19,535 bases of DNA from DASWRT01 sp036403035 (GTDB taxonomy: Bacteria; Pseudomonadota; Alphaproteobacteria; ATCC43930; CGMCC-115725): assembly GCA_036403035.1 (NCBI GenBank), contig DASWRT010000100.1:1-19535 (forward strand). The letters are read 5' to 3'. How positions within the stretch are numbered: position 1 is the first letter of the stretch; each line of letters begins with the position of its first letter. Below, piece after piece: positions 7,212 to 15,248 of the stretch. A program made the translations under genes and the position numbers. The notes beneath the pieces are model-generated. The model worked only from the letters and a program-made list of their open reading frames with translations. It was not told the origin of the DNA and ran no database searches.

Positions 7212-8882
7212 CTACTCGGCGGCGGCCTGCGTCACCTCCACCGGCGCCGCGAGCTGCGCCTTGACGTGGGCGGCGAGGCGCAGCGACAGGGCGAGCACGG
7301 TCAGCATCGGCGGCGCGCTGCCCGAGGTCGGGAAGATCGAGCTGCCGGCGACGAAGAGGTTGCCGATGCCGTGCACCCGGCAGTGACGGTCGACGACGCC
7401 CTTGCGCGGGTCGTCGTGCATCCGCGTCGTGCCGATCTGCGCCCATCCGCCCTTCAGCGAGTCCGGCCAGCCGTCCCACACGTCAGGTGCGGGCGGCGCG
7501 AGGTCGGCGAGGCCGAGGCGGTTCAGTTCGCTTTCGATCACTTCCTCGGCGCGCCGCGTGGTCCGCCGGTCGATCTCCTGCGTCCGCCATTCCAGCTTCG
7601 CGCGCGGCATGCCGAAGGCGTCGCGCGCGGCCGGGTCGAGCGTCACGCGGCTGTGGAAGTTCGGCGCCTGCTCCGACTTGTTCTCCAGCACGTAGGCGGC
7701 GATGGACTCGTCGCCATGCCGGACCGTCGACAGCGCGCCGGCCGCGACGCCCGGCAGGTCGGCGATCAGCCTGCCGACGTCGCGCCAGCGGAAGCCCTTG
7801 CGGTCGAACGGCGGGAAGCGGAGGAACGGATCGCTCGGCCGGCCGTCGCGCAGGCTGAAGATCAGGGCGCGCAGCGCCGTCCAGCCTTGTGAATCGTGCC
7901 CGGCATGGATCGGGCTGATGTTGGCGCCGAAATTCAGCAGCTCCTCGCGCCGCTGAAGCTCCGGCGCCAGCGCGAGGCGCGCGGCGACGCTCCGGCCGCG
8001 GAACCGCTCGCCGTAGAGCCGGAACGGCACGTCCGCCTTGCGGCGGGCGAAGAGCAGGCGCCGCGTATGCGGCTGCTCCATGAAATAGCGCCCGACGAGA
8101 TCGTGCGCGTTGCCGAGCCCGCGCTCGGCGACGCCGTTCGAGGCGAGCAGCAGCCGCGCGTTCTCGACGCCGCCGGCCGCCAGGATGAACAGCTTCGCCG
8201 CAACCGTGCCACCGCCGCCGCCGCTGCCGCCCGGCGCCCCCGCGAACCGCACGGCGCACACGCTCGACCCGTCCGGCGCCGCGTCGATCCCGACGACGTT
8301 GGCGTGCAGGATGCATTGTATTGCCGCCGCGTCGCGGATCTCGTCGCCGTAGCGCGCCGCGAAATTGGTCGGCGGGCTGAAGCGGTAGATTTTCGTCTCC
8401 AGCTTTCCGGGGTCGACCGGCAGCGGCGCGGCGAGCGGGTCGCCGAGCCGCTCCGCCCATGCCGCCGCGTCGTAGCTTCCGGGCTCCGGCGCCACTTCGC
8501 AGAGCGCCTGCGCTGCCTCGTACCAGGAGTCCAGCTCGCGCCGAGAGATCGGCCAACCGCTCTCGGCGACCCATGGACGGCTCGCGAAATCCGCCGCGTC
8601 GAGCGGCCGGCACCAGCCGCCCCAGGCGTTCGTGTTGCCGCCGAAGAAGCGGAGCTGGCACATGTCCAGCGCGAAGTAGGGGAGGCCGGCATTGGCGCCG
8701 CGGTAGGAATCCTGCGCCGCGTCCTCGAACCGCATCCCGCCGCTTTCGAGCAGGACCGTGCTCACCCCGGCGCGGGCCAGCTCCCGCGCGATCGCGATGC
8801 CGGCGGCGCCTGCCCCGACGATGCAGACATCCGCCTCGAGGCGGGCGGCGCCTCCGGTCGTCTCTCGCGCGTCAACGAACAT
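7212..8882 (-). CDS. GMC-family FAD oxidoreductase 1
   Basis: This 556-residue flavoenzyme is predicted to oxidise an alcohol or sugar hydroxyl. The N-terminal FAD-binding motif is VGAGAAG (22-28), followed by LLESGG. GGNTNAWGGWCRPL (81-94) is shared almost exactly with the second GMC enzyme in the window. ILAAGGVENARLLL (233-246) is the second FAD segment. The C-terminal GMC domain has GTTRM (484-488), GVVD, RVHG and GNLFVAGSSIFPT. The residue where GMC enzymes normally have the catalytic His (HxxGT) is A481. The later Asn/His position reads P524 in APPMLTV. A Gly-rich insertion (218-225) is absent from the paralogue. The ATG at 8882 is preceded by GGGAG at good spacing and overlaps the flippase stop by 11 bases. 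An in-frame start at 8957 would add an unlikely Pro/Ser-rich leader. Confidence 0.88.
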   Translation of the reverse strand: MFVDARETTGGAARLEADVCIVGAGAAGIAIARELARAGVSTVLLESGGMRFEDAAQDSYRGANAGLPYFALDMCQLRFFGGNTNAWGGWCRPLDAADFASRPWVAESGWPISRRELDSWYEAAQALCEVAPEPGSYDAAAWAERLGDPLAAPLPVDPGKLETKIYRFSPPTNFAARYGDEIRDAAAIQCILHANVVGIDAAPDGSSVCAVRFAGAPGGSGGGGGTVAAKLFILAAGGVENARLLLASNGVAERGLGNAHDLVGRYFMEQPHTRRLLFARRKADVPFRLYGERFRGRSVAARLALAPELQRREELLNFGANISPIHAGHDSQGWTALRALIFSLRDGRPSDPFLRFPPFDRKGFRWRDVGRLIADLPGVAAGALSTVRHGDESIAAYVLENKSEQAPNFHSRVTLDPAARDAFGMPRAKLEWRTQEIDRRTTRRAEEVIESELNRLGLADLAPPAPDVWDGWPDSLKGGWAQIGTTRMHDDPRKGVVDRHCRVHGIGNLFVAGSSIFPTSGSAPPMLTVLALSLRLAAHVKAQLAAPVEVTQAAAE

Positions 8883-10545
8883 TTCCGTCTGCTCCCGTGA
8901 TGGATACGGCCGGGGCCCGTGCGGGAGCGGGCTGGAGCCGCTGCCGCAGGCGGGCAAAGAGGGCGGCGCGCTTCGCCTTGGGCAGGACGAGCGCGGCGGT
9001 CGGCGGCGCGACGATCACCGCCCAGAGCGCCGCCTCCGCGAAGATCCCGAACAGGCCGCCGGGCAGATCCAGCGAGAAGGCGACGGCGGCGATGCCGGTG
9101 CTGATCGCGAAGGCGAGGATGCCCGTGCCGTAGCCGGACAGCAGGTGCCGCATCGCGTTGAACCCGTACACCCGCTCGGCGACGAAGGGCAGCCACAGCC
9201 CGATCGACAGCACCTCGGCGATGCCGAGACCGAGCGCCGCGCCGACGACGCCCATCACCGGGACGAGGCATGTCGCCAGCGCCAGCCCGCCGACCGACTG
9301 GATGATCCAGGCGATCGCACAGGGCCGCGGATGGTTGCCGTACTTCAGCAGCATCAGCGACGCCTGTCCCGGCGCGGCGAGGAAGATCGATCCCAGGAAG
9401 GCGGCGAGGAGCCACGCGTTCGGCCCGACCGCGCCGTGCGTCCACAATTTGATGAACGGCACGTAGGCGATGACGCTGAAGCCGCCGAGCACGCCGACCA
9501 GCAGCGCCACGATCCGGCCGGAATCGACGTACAGCCGGCGGCAGGCGTCGATCTCGCCCGAGACGTGCTGCCGCGCCATCTCGATCGCGCCGCCGACCGC
9601 GAACTGGTTGGCGGCCTGCCGGGTCAAGCCGGTGAAGGTGCGGAAGACGGTGTAGGTGACGACGCTCGTCGCCGCGACGTTGAGCAGGCCGAGCATCACG
9701 ATCGTCGCGTTCTGCACGATCGCAAGTGACAGCGGATAGGTGAAGAAGAGCGACGACTGGTGAGCGATCTCGCGCACCTCGGCGAACGACGCCGGCAGCT
9801 TCAATCCGAAGCGGAGATGCGGATAGCGCCGCTTGAGGTCGAGCAGCATCCCGCCTGTGAACAGCAGCGGCACGGCGAGATAGCTCAGCGCCACCACCCA
9901 GGGCGGCTGGTTGAGCGCCAGCGAGACGACGACGCAGGCGATCTGCGACGCGAGATAGATCGCGTAGATGCATTCGCCGCGGGCGAAGTCGCCGTGTGCG
10001 CGGTAGAGCGTGTGCAGCACCTGCTCGGCGATCAGCACCGCCATCGGAAAGGTCATCGCCGCAAGGCAGGCATAGACGGTCGCCCGGTCCATGCTGACGA
10101 AGGTGAGGAGGTGCGTCAGGTCGAAGGCGAACATCGTGCCGAAGGCGAGCACGAGCAGCGACGCCGATATCGCCAGCGCGCAGAACAGCCCGACGCGCAG
10201 GTTGCGGTCGAGCATCCTGCCGTCCCGCATCGCGACGTCGCGCAGGAACAGGTTGCCGAAATAGTACTCGGTGCCGAAGTTGCAGGAGGTCAGGAACGCG
10301 ACGATCGCGTAGATCAGGATCCAGTCCTTGTAGAGGTCCGGACCCCATGCCTTGAGGAACAACGGCACGAGGAGGATCTGCTCGCAGATCCTGATCATCT
10401 GGTTCAGCAACTGGAAGATGTAGTTGCTGAAGAGCCGGCGTCCGAGCTTCCCGCTCTCCGACTTCAAGTCCGGCACGGCAAGCGGCGCTTCCTCATCCGT
10501 TACGACGGCTGCCGCCGCCGCTTGCTTTGTTGCCCTAGTCGCCAT
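8872..10545 (-). CDS. Wzx-like polysaccharide flippase (MOP superfamily)
   Basis: This 557-residue integral membrane protein probably flips undecaprenyl-linked glycan units across the inner membrane. About 35 polar N-terminal residues are followed by many hydrophobic helices (for example 73-90, 116-140, 154-174, 194-212, 215-235, 262-288, 345-364, 376-399, 409-430, 432-455, 468-489, 502-520), giving roughly 12-14 membrane spans. A conserved-looking early segment SNYIFQLLNQMIRICEQ fits the first helix of MOP exporters. Sequence identity among Wzx proteins is low, so the call rests on topology and on neighbouring glycosyltransferase genes. The ATG at 10545 has GAGGA immediately upstream, at rather short spacing. 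An upstream ATG at 10602 has no ribosome site and lies too near the predicted transcription start. The 3' end overlaps GMC1 by 11 bases, so the two are probably co-translated. Confidence 0.82.
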   Translation of the reverse strand: MATRATKQAAAAAVVTDEEAPLAVPDLKSESGKLGRRLFSNYIFQLLNQMIRICEQILLVPLFLKAWGPDLYKDWILIYAIVAFLTSCNFGTEYYFGNLFLRDVAMRDGRMLDRNLRVGLFCALAISASLLVLAFGTMFAFDLTHLLTFVSMDRATVYACLAAMTFPMAVLIAEQVLHTLYRAHGDFARGECIYAIYLASQIACVVVSLALNQPPWVVALSYLAVPLLFTGGMLLDLKRRYPHLRFGLKLPASFAEVREIAHQSSLFFTYPLSLAIVQNATIVMLGLLNVAATSVVTYTVFRTFTGLTRQAANQFAVGGAIEMARQHVSGEIDACRRLYVDSGRIVALLVGVLGGFSVIAYVPFIKLWTHGAVGPNAWLLAAFLGSIFLAAPGQASLMLLKYGNHPRPCAIAWIIQSVGGLALATCLVPVMGVVGAALGLGIAEVLSIGLWLPFVAERVYGFNAMRHLLSGYGTGILAFAISTGIAAVAFSLDLPGGLFGIFAEAALWAVIVAPPTAALVLPKAKRAALFARLRQRLQPAPARAPAVSITGADGNVR

Positions 10546-10592
10546 GCTTCCTCGCCAACGTACTGCCCTCGCGCTGCCGCTGCCGCTCGAAC

Positions 10593-10608
10593 GCCGGCGC
10601 ATGCCGGC
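10593..10608. repeat. Short hairpin in the flippase leader
   Basis: GCCGGC (10593-10598) and GCCGGC (10603-10608) form a 6-bp stem with the four-base loop GCAT. It lies just downstream of the predicted start of transcription from the promoter at 10620-10645, so it would be near the 5' end of the flippase mRNA. It could stabilise the transcript or simply reflect GC-rich sequence. Confidence 0.3.
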
Positions 10609-10619
10609 CGTCGCGCGTC

Positions 10620-10645
10620 AACGGCCTCCCGTTCGTCCCGGTTCC
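10620..10645 (-). promoter_or_regulatory. EcfG-type promoter for flippase-GMC1
   Basis: On the minus strand the site reads GGAAC (10645-10641), a 17-base spacer, then CGTT (10623-10620). This fits the EcfG consensus. Transcription would begin near 10612, giving a leader of about 65 bases before the flippase ATG at 10545. It lies in the 126-base gap after the GT2 gene. Confidence 0.65.
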
Positions 10646-10671
10646 GCGAAAAAGCCCGTGCCCGTTCTATG

Positions 10672-11643
10672 TCACGCGGCAGGCCGCCGTAGGCGCGCGG
10701 CGTACATCAGGTGATGCACCAGCAGCGTCGGCGTCAGCAGCCGCAGCCCGAACAGCGCGCCGGCCTGCCGCGCCGCCGTGGCGATCCTGCCCTGCCGCAG
10801 CAGGCAGGAGACGAGGACCAGCGTGTTGTAGGTCAGTTTCATGCGGAAATACGCCCGGTGGCGCGCCACCCGCGGGTCGTTCAGGAACTCGTTCCAGTAG
10901 AAGATCGCGTCGGTCGCGCCCTGAACCCGGCGGTTCAGCGCCTTCACCGCGTTCGTCATCGATCCGCCATGGACGCGGTACCGCACCAGCCGCCGCCGGC
11001 TGTACCAGGCGCCGCGCCCGGTCCGTGCCGCGAGGTAGGAGAGATAGAGGTCGAAGCCGAGTCCGACCTCCTTCGGGATCGCATGCCAGTCGATCGCGTC
11101 CCGCCGGAACACGGCCGCCGAGGCGCTGCATATCGAGCGGTAGACGAGCGCGATCTCGTCGAACGGCCGGTGCGCGCCCTCGGCAAGGGCGTGGCGCTGC
11201 CAGCGGCGGCTGTTCGCGTCGGTTTCGGCCTCGTCGATCCGGCCTTCGCCGTCGATGATCGAATGATCGGAGAACGCGACGACGAGGTCGGGGTCCGCTT
11301 CCAGCCGCGGCACCAGCGTCGAGAGGTACTCCTCCTCCCAGATGTCGTCGTCGCTGAGACACGCGACGTACTTGCCGGTCGCCCGGCGGAATACGGTTAC
11401 GAAGTTGGCGAACTGGCCGATATTCTCGGGGTTGCGGACGAAGCGGATGCGCGGATCGCCGAAGCCCGCGACGACCGCTTCGATGTCGGTCGGGCTCGCA
11501 TTGTCCTGAACGATGATTTCGAGATTGCGGTAGCGCTGCGCCACCACGCTCGACAGCGCCTCGCGCAGATAGTCCGGCCGGTCGTACGTCGGTATCACGA
11601 CGCTGACCAGCGGCTGCTGCTCCGGCTCGCCTTGCTCGATCAT
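10672..11643 (-). CDS. Family 2 (GT-A) glycosyltransferase
   Basis: This 323-residue protein is likely a cytoplasmic glycosyltransferase that adds a sugar from a nucleotide donor to the lipid-linked glycan. The GT-A nucleotide-binding start PLVSVVIPTYDRPDYL (11-26) is followed by IIVQDNASPTD (43-53). The metal-binding acidic triad is LSDDDIW (96-102). After about residue 220 the sequence is variable and contains a moderately hydrophobic, basic C-terminus that may touch the membrane. AGAGG precedes the ATG at 11643 at good spacing. The gene begins 61 bases after the aminotransferase on the same strand, so both probably form one unit. Donor and acceptor cannot be told from sequence. Confidence 0.92.
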   Translation of the reverse strand: MIEQGEPEQQPLVSVVIPTYDRPDYLREALSSVVAQRYRNLEIIVQDNASPTDIEAVVAGFGDPRIRFVRNPENIGQFANFVTVFRRATGKYVACLSDDDIWEEEYLSTLVPRLEADPDLVVAFSDHSIIDGEGRIDEAETDANSRRWQRHALAEGAHRPFDEIALVYRSICSASAAVFRRDAIDWHAIPKEVGLGFDLYLSYLAARTGRGAWYSRRRLVRYRVHGGSMTNAVKALNRRVQGATDAIFYWNEFLNDPRVARHRAYFRMKLTYNTLVLVSCLLRQGRIATAARQAGALFGLRLLTPTLLVHHLMYAARLRRPAA

Positions 11644-11704
11644 CGGTTACGCCTCTCAATTTTCTTCGTGACCGCCGCCGGTCCGGAAGGACCGCGCGGC
11701 CGCG

Positions 11705-13015
11705 TCAGCAATAGGCCCGGAAGACCGGCTTCACCGGCGGCCCTTGCAGGTAGCCCTCGACGCCGCCGTCGTCGAGCGCCTTCCGGTAGACTGCGAGCGC
11801 CGCATCGATCGCCGCGACGGTGCGATCGATGTCGTCGTCGCCGTGCGAGAAGCTGACGACGAAGGACGGCGCCAGCACGCCGTTCCGGATCAGCTCCTGC
11901 ATGAACAACGCACGGAACGCCTGCGACGGCGCGCCCGCCGCGTCGCGAGTCGCGTAGACGAGATTGGCCGGCTTTCCGATCACCTCGAAATGGCCGGCGA
12001 CGCCGTGCCTTTCGGCGGCCGCGCGCGCGCCGTCGGCGAGCCGGCGCCCCTGCCGGTCCATGTGTCCGACCACGTCATGGTCCTTGTAGACCTGCATCGT
12101 CGCGATCGCCGCGGCCAGCGCGTGCGTCTCGGCGCCGTGCGTCGTCGACAGCAGGAATACCCGCTCGCGGTCGTGGTGGATGCCGCCAAGCTCCATGACT
12201 TCGCGCCGCCCGGCGAGCGCCGACAGCGCGAAGCCGTTCGCCAGCGCCTTGCCGAAGGTCGAGAGGTCCGGTTCGATCCCGTAGAGCTGATGCGCGCCGC
12301 CGGCATGCAGGCGGAAGCCGGTGATCATCTCGTCGATGACGAGCAGCGCGCCGTGATGCGTGCAGAGATCGCGCACCGCGGCGAGGAAGTCCGGTTCCGG
12401 CTCGACCATGCGGACCACTTCCAGCATGACGCAGGCGATCCGGTCCGGGTGCTCGCGGAACAGCCGGCGCACGCTGCCGACATCGTTGTAGTCGAACTTC
12501 ACGATCAGTTCGCGCACAGTCGCCGGGATGCCGGCCGTCATCGGCGTGGTGCCGATGAACCAGTCATGGGTGGCGAAGAACGGGCTGTCGGCGCAGATCG
12601 CGACGAGGTTGCGCCCGGTATGGGCGCGGGCGAGGCGGATCGCGGCGCTGTTCACCGTCGATCCGTCCTTCGCGAACTTCACCATGTCGGCGGTCGTGAC
12701 CATCGACAGGAGCTGCTCGGCGCAGGCGACTTCGAGATGCGACGGCCGGTTGAAGTTCGTGCCGTGCTCCAGCTCGGCGGCGACCGCCTGCACGACGCTC
12801 GGGTGGGCGTGGCCGAGCCCTACCGCCCGGAGGCCCATCCCGTATTCGATGAACTCGTTGCCGTCGACGTCGCGGACGCGGCAGCCCCGCCCGGACCGGA
12901 TGAAGCCCGGCGCCAGCGCCGGATACTGATCGTCGCCCTTCGCGTAGGTGTGGCAGCCGCCGGGGATGATCTCATGGGCGCGACGCCGGAGGCCTTCTGA
13001 CGTCTCAAAGTGCAT
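11705..13015 (-). CDS. Class III PLP aminotransferase, glutamate-1-semialdehyde aminomutase-like
   Basis: This 436-residue PLP enzyme belongs to aminotransferase class III. Features in order are PGGCHTYAKGDDQYP (18-32), DGNEFIEYGMGLRAVGLGH (51-69), the phosphate-binding KDGSTVNSAAIRLAR (116-130), the acidic cofactor residue D228 in VIDEM, and the Schiff-base lysine K256 in STFGKALANG. STTHGAET (290-297) comes from the second phosphate-contact region. The family includes HemL, but HemL normally has a PGGVNSPVR-type start. The CHTYAKGDDQYP start, the longer C-terminus and the EPS context argue for a biosynthetic aminotransferase acting on an aldehyde or keto-sugar. GAGGTG precedes the ATG at 13015 at short but usable spacing. 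The gene is followed closely by the GT2 gene and has its own EcfG-type promoter. Confidence 0.88.
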   Translation of the reverse strand: MHFETSEGLRRRAHEIIPGGCHTYAKGDDQYPALAPGFIRSGRGCRVRDVDGNEFIEYGMGLRAVGLGHAHPSVVQAVAAELEHGTNFNRPSHLEVACAEQLLSMVTTADMVKFAKDGSTVNSAAIRLARAHTGRNLVAICADSPFFATHDWFIGTTPMTAGIPATVRELIVKFDYNDVGSVRRLFREHPDRIACVMLEVVRMVEPEPDFLAAVRDLCTHHGALLVIDEMITGFRLHAGGAHQLYGIEPDLSTFGKALANGFALSALAGRREVMELGGIHHDRERVFLLSTTHGAETHALAAAIATMQVYKDHDVVGHMDRQGRRLADGARAAAERHGVAGHFEVIGKPANLVYATRDAAGAPSQAFRALFMQELIRNGVLAPSFVVSFSHGDDDIDRTVAAIDAALAVYRKALDDGGVEGYLQGPPVKPVFRAYC

Positions 13016-13106
13016 CGGTCCACCTCACGGCCGTTCCGCTGGGGTCCCGCCCGCCGCCGATGCGCTCCGGCCGGGGCCGGTACAACGGTTGCGGGGTTTG
13101 CTGACG

Positions 13107-13131
13107 AACGCCTCCCCCAGTTGATGGTTCC
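13107..13131 (-). promoter_or_regulatory. EcfG-type promoter for aminotransferase-GT2
   Basis: On the minus strand the site reads GGAAC (13131-13127), a 16-base spacer, then CGTT (13110-13107). This is an exact EcfG consensus. Transcription should begin near 13099, leaving about 85 bases before the ATG at 13015. It lies in the 144-base gap after GMC2 and directly beyond a small hairpin that could end the GMC2 transcript. Confidence 0.7.
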
Positions 13132-13136
13132 GCCGG

Positions 13137-13150
13137 GGCGGCTTGCCGCC
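13137..13150 (-). terminator. Small hairpin after GMC2
   Basis: GGCGG (13137-13141) and CCGCC (13146-13150) form a 5-bp GC stem closed by CTTG on the plus strand (CAAG on the minus). The hairpin starts ten bases beyond the GMC2 stop and ends just before the next promoter. There is no T tract. Position rather than strength is the reason for listing it. Confidence 0.3.
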
Positions 13151-13159
13151 GCCTTCCGG

Positions 13160-14899
13160 TCACCCCATCCGGGCGGCGGCGGTCGGGATGTGGAGCGGCA
13201 TTTCCAGCGGTTCCAGGACGCGGGCCGGCGCCGGTGCCAGCGTCGGCGCCGCGGCCGGCGTCCTCGTGCTGCCGATGTCGGCGTCGGTCCTGCCGAGCAC
13301 GGCGCGCAGATGATCGGCGAGGCGCAGCGCCATGGACACGACGGTCAGCGTCGGCGGCGCCGCGCCGACGGTCGGGAAAACCGAGCCGCCCGTGACGAAC
13401 AGGTTGCCGACCTCGTGCAGGCGCCCGTCGGTGTCGACGACGCCTCGCCGCGGATCGGGGTCCATCCGCGTCATGCCGAGCTGGTGCCAACCGCCTTCGA
13501 GGTTGTCCGGCCAGCCCTCGACGAGTTCGGGCGGCAGCGGCTCCAGTTCGCCGATGCCGAGGCGCCGCAGCTCGGCGTCGACGATCTCCTCGGCGCGGAC
13601 GACGGTGCGCCGGTCGATCGGCAGCATCTTCCAATCGAGCTTGATCCGGTTGACGCCGAACACGTCGCGCTCGTGCTCCAGCAGGATCCGGCTGTCCGGG
13701 TTCGGCGCCTGCTCCGACTTGCTTTCCAGGATGTAGCCGCTGATGAAGCGGTTCGGCTGGAGGAGCTGGAGGAAGCCGGCGGCGGTGACGGCAGGCAGCT
13801 CGCGCAGGATGCGGAACGCGTCCATCGCGTCGACCTGCTTGGCGCCGTAGGGCGGAAAGCGCAGATAGGGATCTCGCTGGCGCGACCGGCTCAGCGACAG
13901 CACGAACTTGCGCAGCGCCATCCAGCCCTCGGTCTTGTGGCCGAGATAGACCGGGTGGATGTTGGCGCTGTAGTTCAGCAGCCCTTCCGCCTCCTGCAGC
14001 GCGACCGGCAGCGACAGCCGCGCCGATACATGGCGGTCGTGAAACTTCAGCCCGTACAGCGCGACGTCCGCTTGCCGCGTGTACGGGATGATCCGCCGCT
14101 GCGTGTGCGGATGCTCCATGAAATAGCGGCCGACCAGATCGTGCTGGTTGCCGAGCCCGTTCGGCATGACGTCGCGCGAGGCCAGCAGCAGCCGCGCGTT
14201 CTCCGTTCCGCCGGCCGCCAGCACGTAGATCTTGGCGCGGACATGGAAGCGGTGGCCGTTCAGGCAGGCGACCGTCAGGCCCGTGACCTCGCGCGCGTCG
14301 TAGCGGGTCTCGATGTTGACGACGTTCGCATGCAGCAGGCACGTGATGTTGGGCGAGCGGCGGAGATCGTCGGCATAGGCCTCGCCGAAGCGCGTCGGCG
14401 GGCTGAACTGGTAGATCGCCGTCTCGATCTTCGCCGGGTCGAACGGCAGCACGCGGGCGCGTTCGTCGCCGAGATGCTCGATCCAGCGGGAGACCTCGAA
14501 ATTGTCGGACTTCAGCTGGCAGATGTCCCGCGCCATATCGTAATAGGGCAGCAGCTCGTCGCGCGGGATCGGCCAGCCGCTGCTCTCGACCCAGGGGCGA
14601 GGCGCGAAATCGATCTCGTCGAGCGGCCGGCACCAGCCGCCCCAGGCGTTGGTGTTGCCGCCGAGGAAGCGAAGCTGGCACATGTCGAGCGTGAAATAGG
14701 GAAGCCCGACATTGCGGCCCTTGTATGCGTCGTTCGTGACCGGGTCATAGGCTTCGCCGCCTGCTTCCAGTACCGTTACGCGCAGGGGTGAGCTGCTGAA
14801 CGCCCGGGCTAGCGTAATGCCCGCCGCGCCGCCGCCGATAATGCAAATGTCCGTGTCCAGCTCGCTGCCCGCATCGACCTGCCGTGCGTCGTGAAGCAT
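13160..14899 (-). CDS. GMC-family FAD oxidoreductase 2
   Basis: This 579-residue paralogue of GMC1 is expected to oxidise an alcohol or sugar hydroxyl using FAD. The FAD motif is IGGGAAG (21-27), then VLEAGG. GLPYFTLDMCQLRFLGGNTN and AWGGWCRPL (about 65-93) and VLAAGGTENARLLL (226-239) are shared with GMC1. The C-terminal domain has GGWHQLGMTRM, giving the usual catalytic His (H472), whereas GMC1 has Ala there. The second catalytic position, normally Asn or His, is P515 in AAPPTLTV. The last 45 residues form a Pro/Ala-rich tail absent from GMC1. The start at 14899 is chosen because GGAG lies six bases upstream and MLHDAR aligns with MFVDAR of GMC1. A longer frame to 15004 would include the promoter at 14967-14991. 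Confidence 0.88.
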   Translation of the reverse strand: MLHDARQVDAGSELDTDICIIGGGAAGITLARAFSSSPLRVTVLEAGGEAYDPVTNDAYKGRNVGLPYFTLDMCQLRFLGGNTNAWGGWCRPLDEIDFAPRPWVESSGWPIPRDELLPYYDMARDICQLKSDNFEVSRWIEHLGDERARVLPFDPAKIETAIYQFSPPTRFGEAYADDLRRSPNITCLLHANVVNIETRYDAREVTGLTVACLNGHRFHVRAKIYVLAAGGTENARLLLASRDVMPNGLGNQHDLVGRYFMEHPHTQRRIIPYTRQADVALYGLKFHDRHVSARLSLPVALQEAEGLLNYSANIHPVYLGHKTEGWMALRKFVLSLSRSRQRDPYLRFPPYGAKQVDAMDAFRILRELPAVTAAGFLQLLQPNRFISGYILESKSEQAPNPDSRILLEHERDVFGVNRIKLDWKMLPIDRRTVVRAEEIVDAELRRLGIGELEPLPPELVEGWPDNLEGGWHQLGMTRMDPDPRRGVVDTDGRLHEVGNLFVTGGSVFPTVGAAPPTLTVVSMALRLADHLRAVLGRTDADIGSTRTPAAAPTLAPAPARVLEPLEMPLHIPTAAARMG

Positions 14900-14966
14900 T
14901 CGGAACTCCAGGGGCGGAAATGTCGCAAGGTAGAAGTCTGTTTCAGATAAAAGGCGAACGGCCGAG

Positions 14967-14991
14967 AACGTCGGAGTTGAGGTAAGGTTCC
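14967..14991 (-). promoter_or_regulatory. EcfG-type promoter for GMC2
   Basis: On the minus strand the site reads GGAAC (14991-14987), a 16-base spacer, then CGTT (14970-14967). This is an exact match to the alphaproteobacterial EcfG consensus. Transcription would begin near 14959, leaving a leader of about 60 bases before the ATG at 14899. Its position also argues against the longer coding frame that begins at 15004. Confidence 0.7.
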
Positions 14992-15218
14992 CGGTATTCT
15001 TCACCGAATTTCAGCTCGGCGCCGATCGCCGATCTGCGGGCGCTGCTGTCTGACGCGCTCCTACTCCGGCGGCACAGAGCGCATCGCAGTGCTGCTCCTT
15101 GTGAGAAATCCGGGCTGGCTTGGCAGAAGACGAGGCCGCCATAATCGAAAGCCAAGGCGGTGTCTACGCTAACGGAGCACAGCCGATTCCTTTATGATCG
15201 CTTGCGGAAGGCGTTCGG

Positions 15219-15248
15219 AGTCGTACGGGCTCCGGCTATCCTACGACT
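15219..15248. repeat. Inverted repeat before the TAXI gene
   Basis: AGTCGTA and TACGACT are perfect 7-bp arms separated by 16 bases, inside the likely untranslated leader. It could be an operator or an mRNA stem-loop near the ribosome site (GGGGGG before the ATG at 15270). Confidence 0.3.

Noticed and set aside
14900..15004. A longer start for GMC2 at 15004
   Set aside because: The extra 35 residues do not align with GMC1, the EcfG-type promoter lies inside them, and a good ribosome site precedes 14899.
14943..15155. A 70-codon minus-strand frame in the GMC2-TAXI gap
   Set aside because: It contains the GMC2 promoter, lacks a ribosome site and shows no family resemblance.
15193..15198. TATGAT as a -10 for the TAXI gene
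   Set aside because: No -35 hexamer with more than three matches lies at 16-18 bases, so it is noted only in the intergenic entry.
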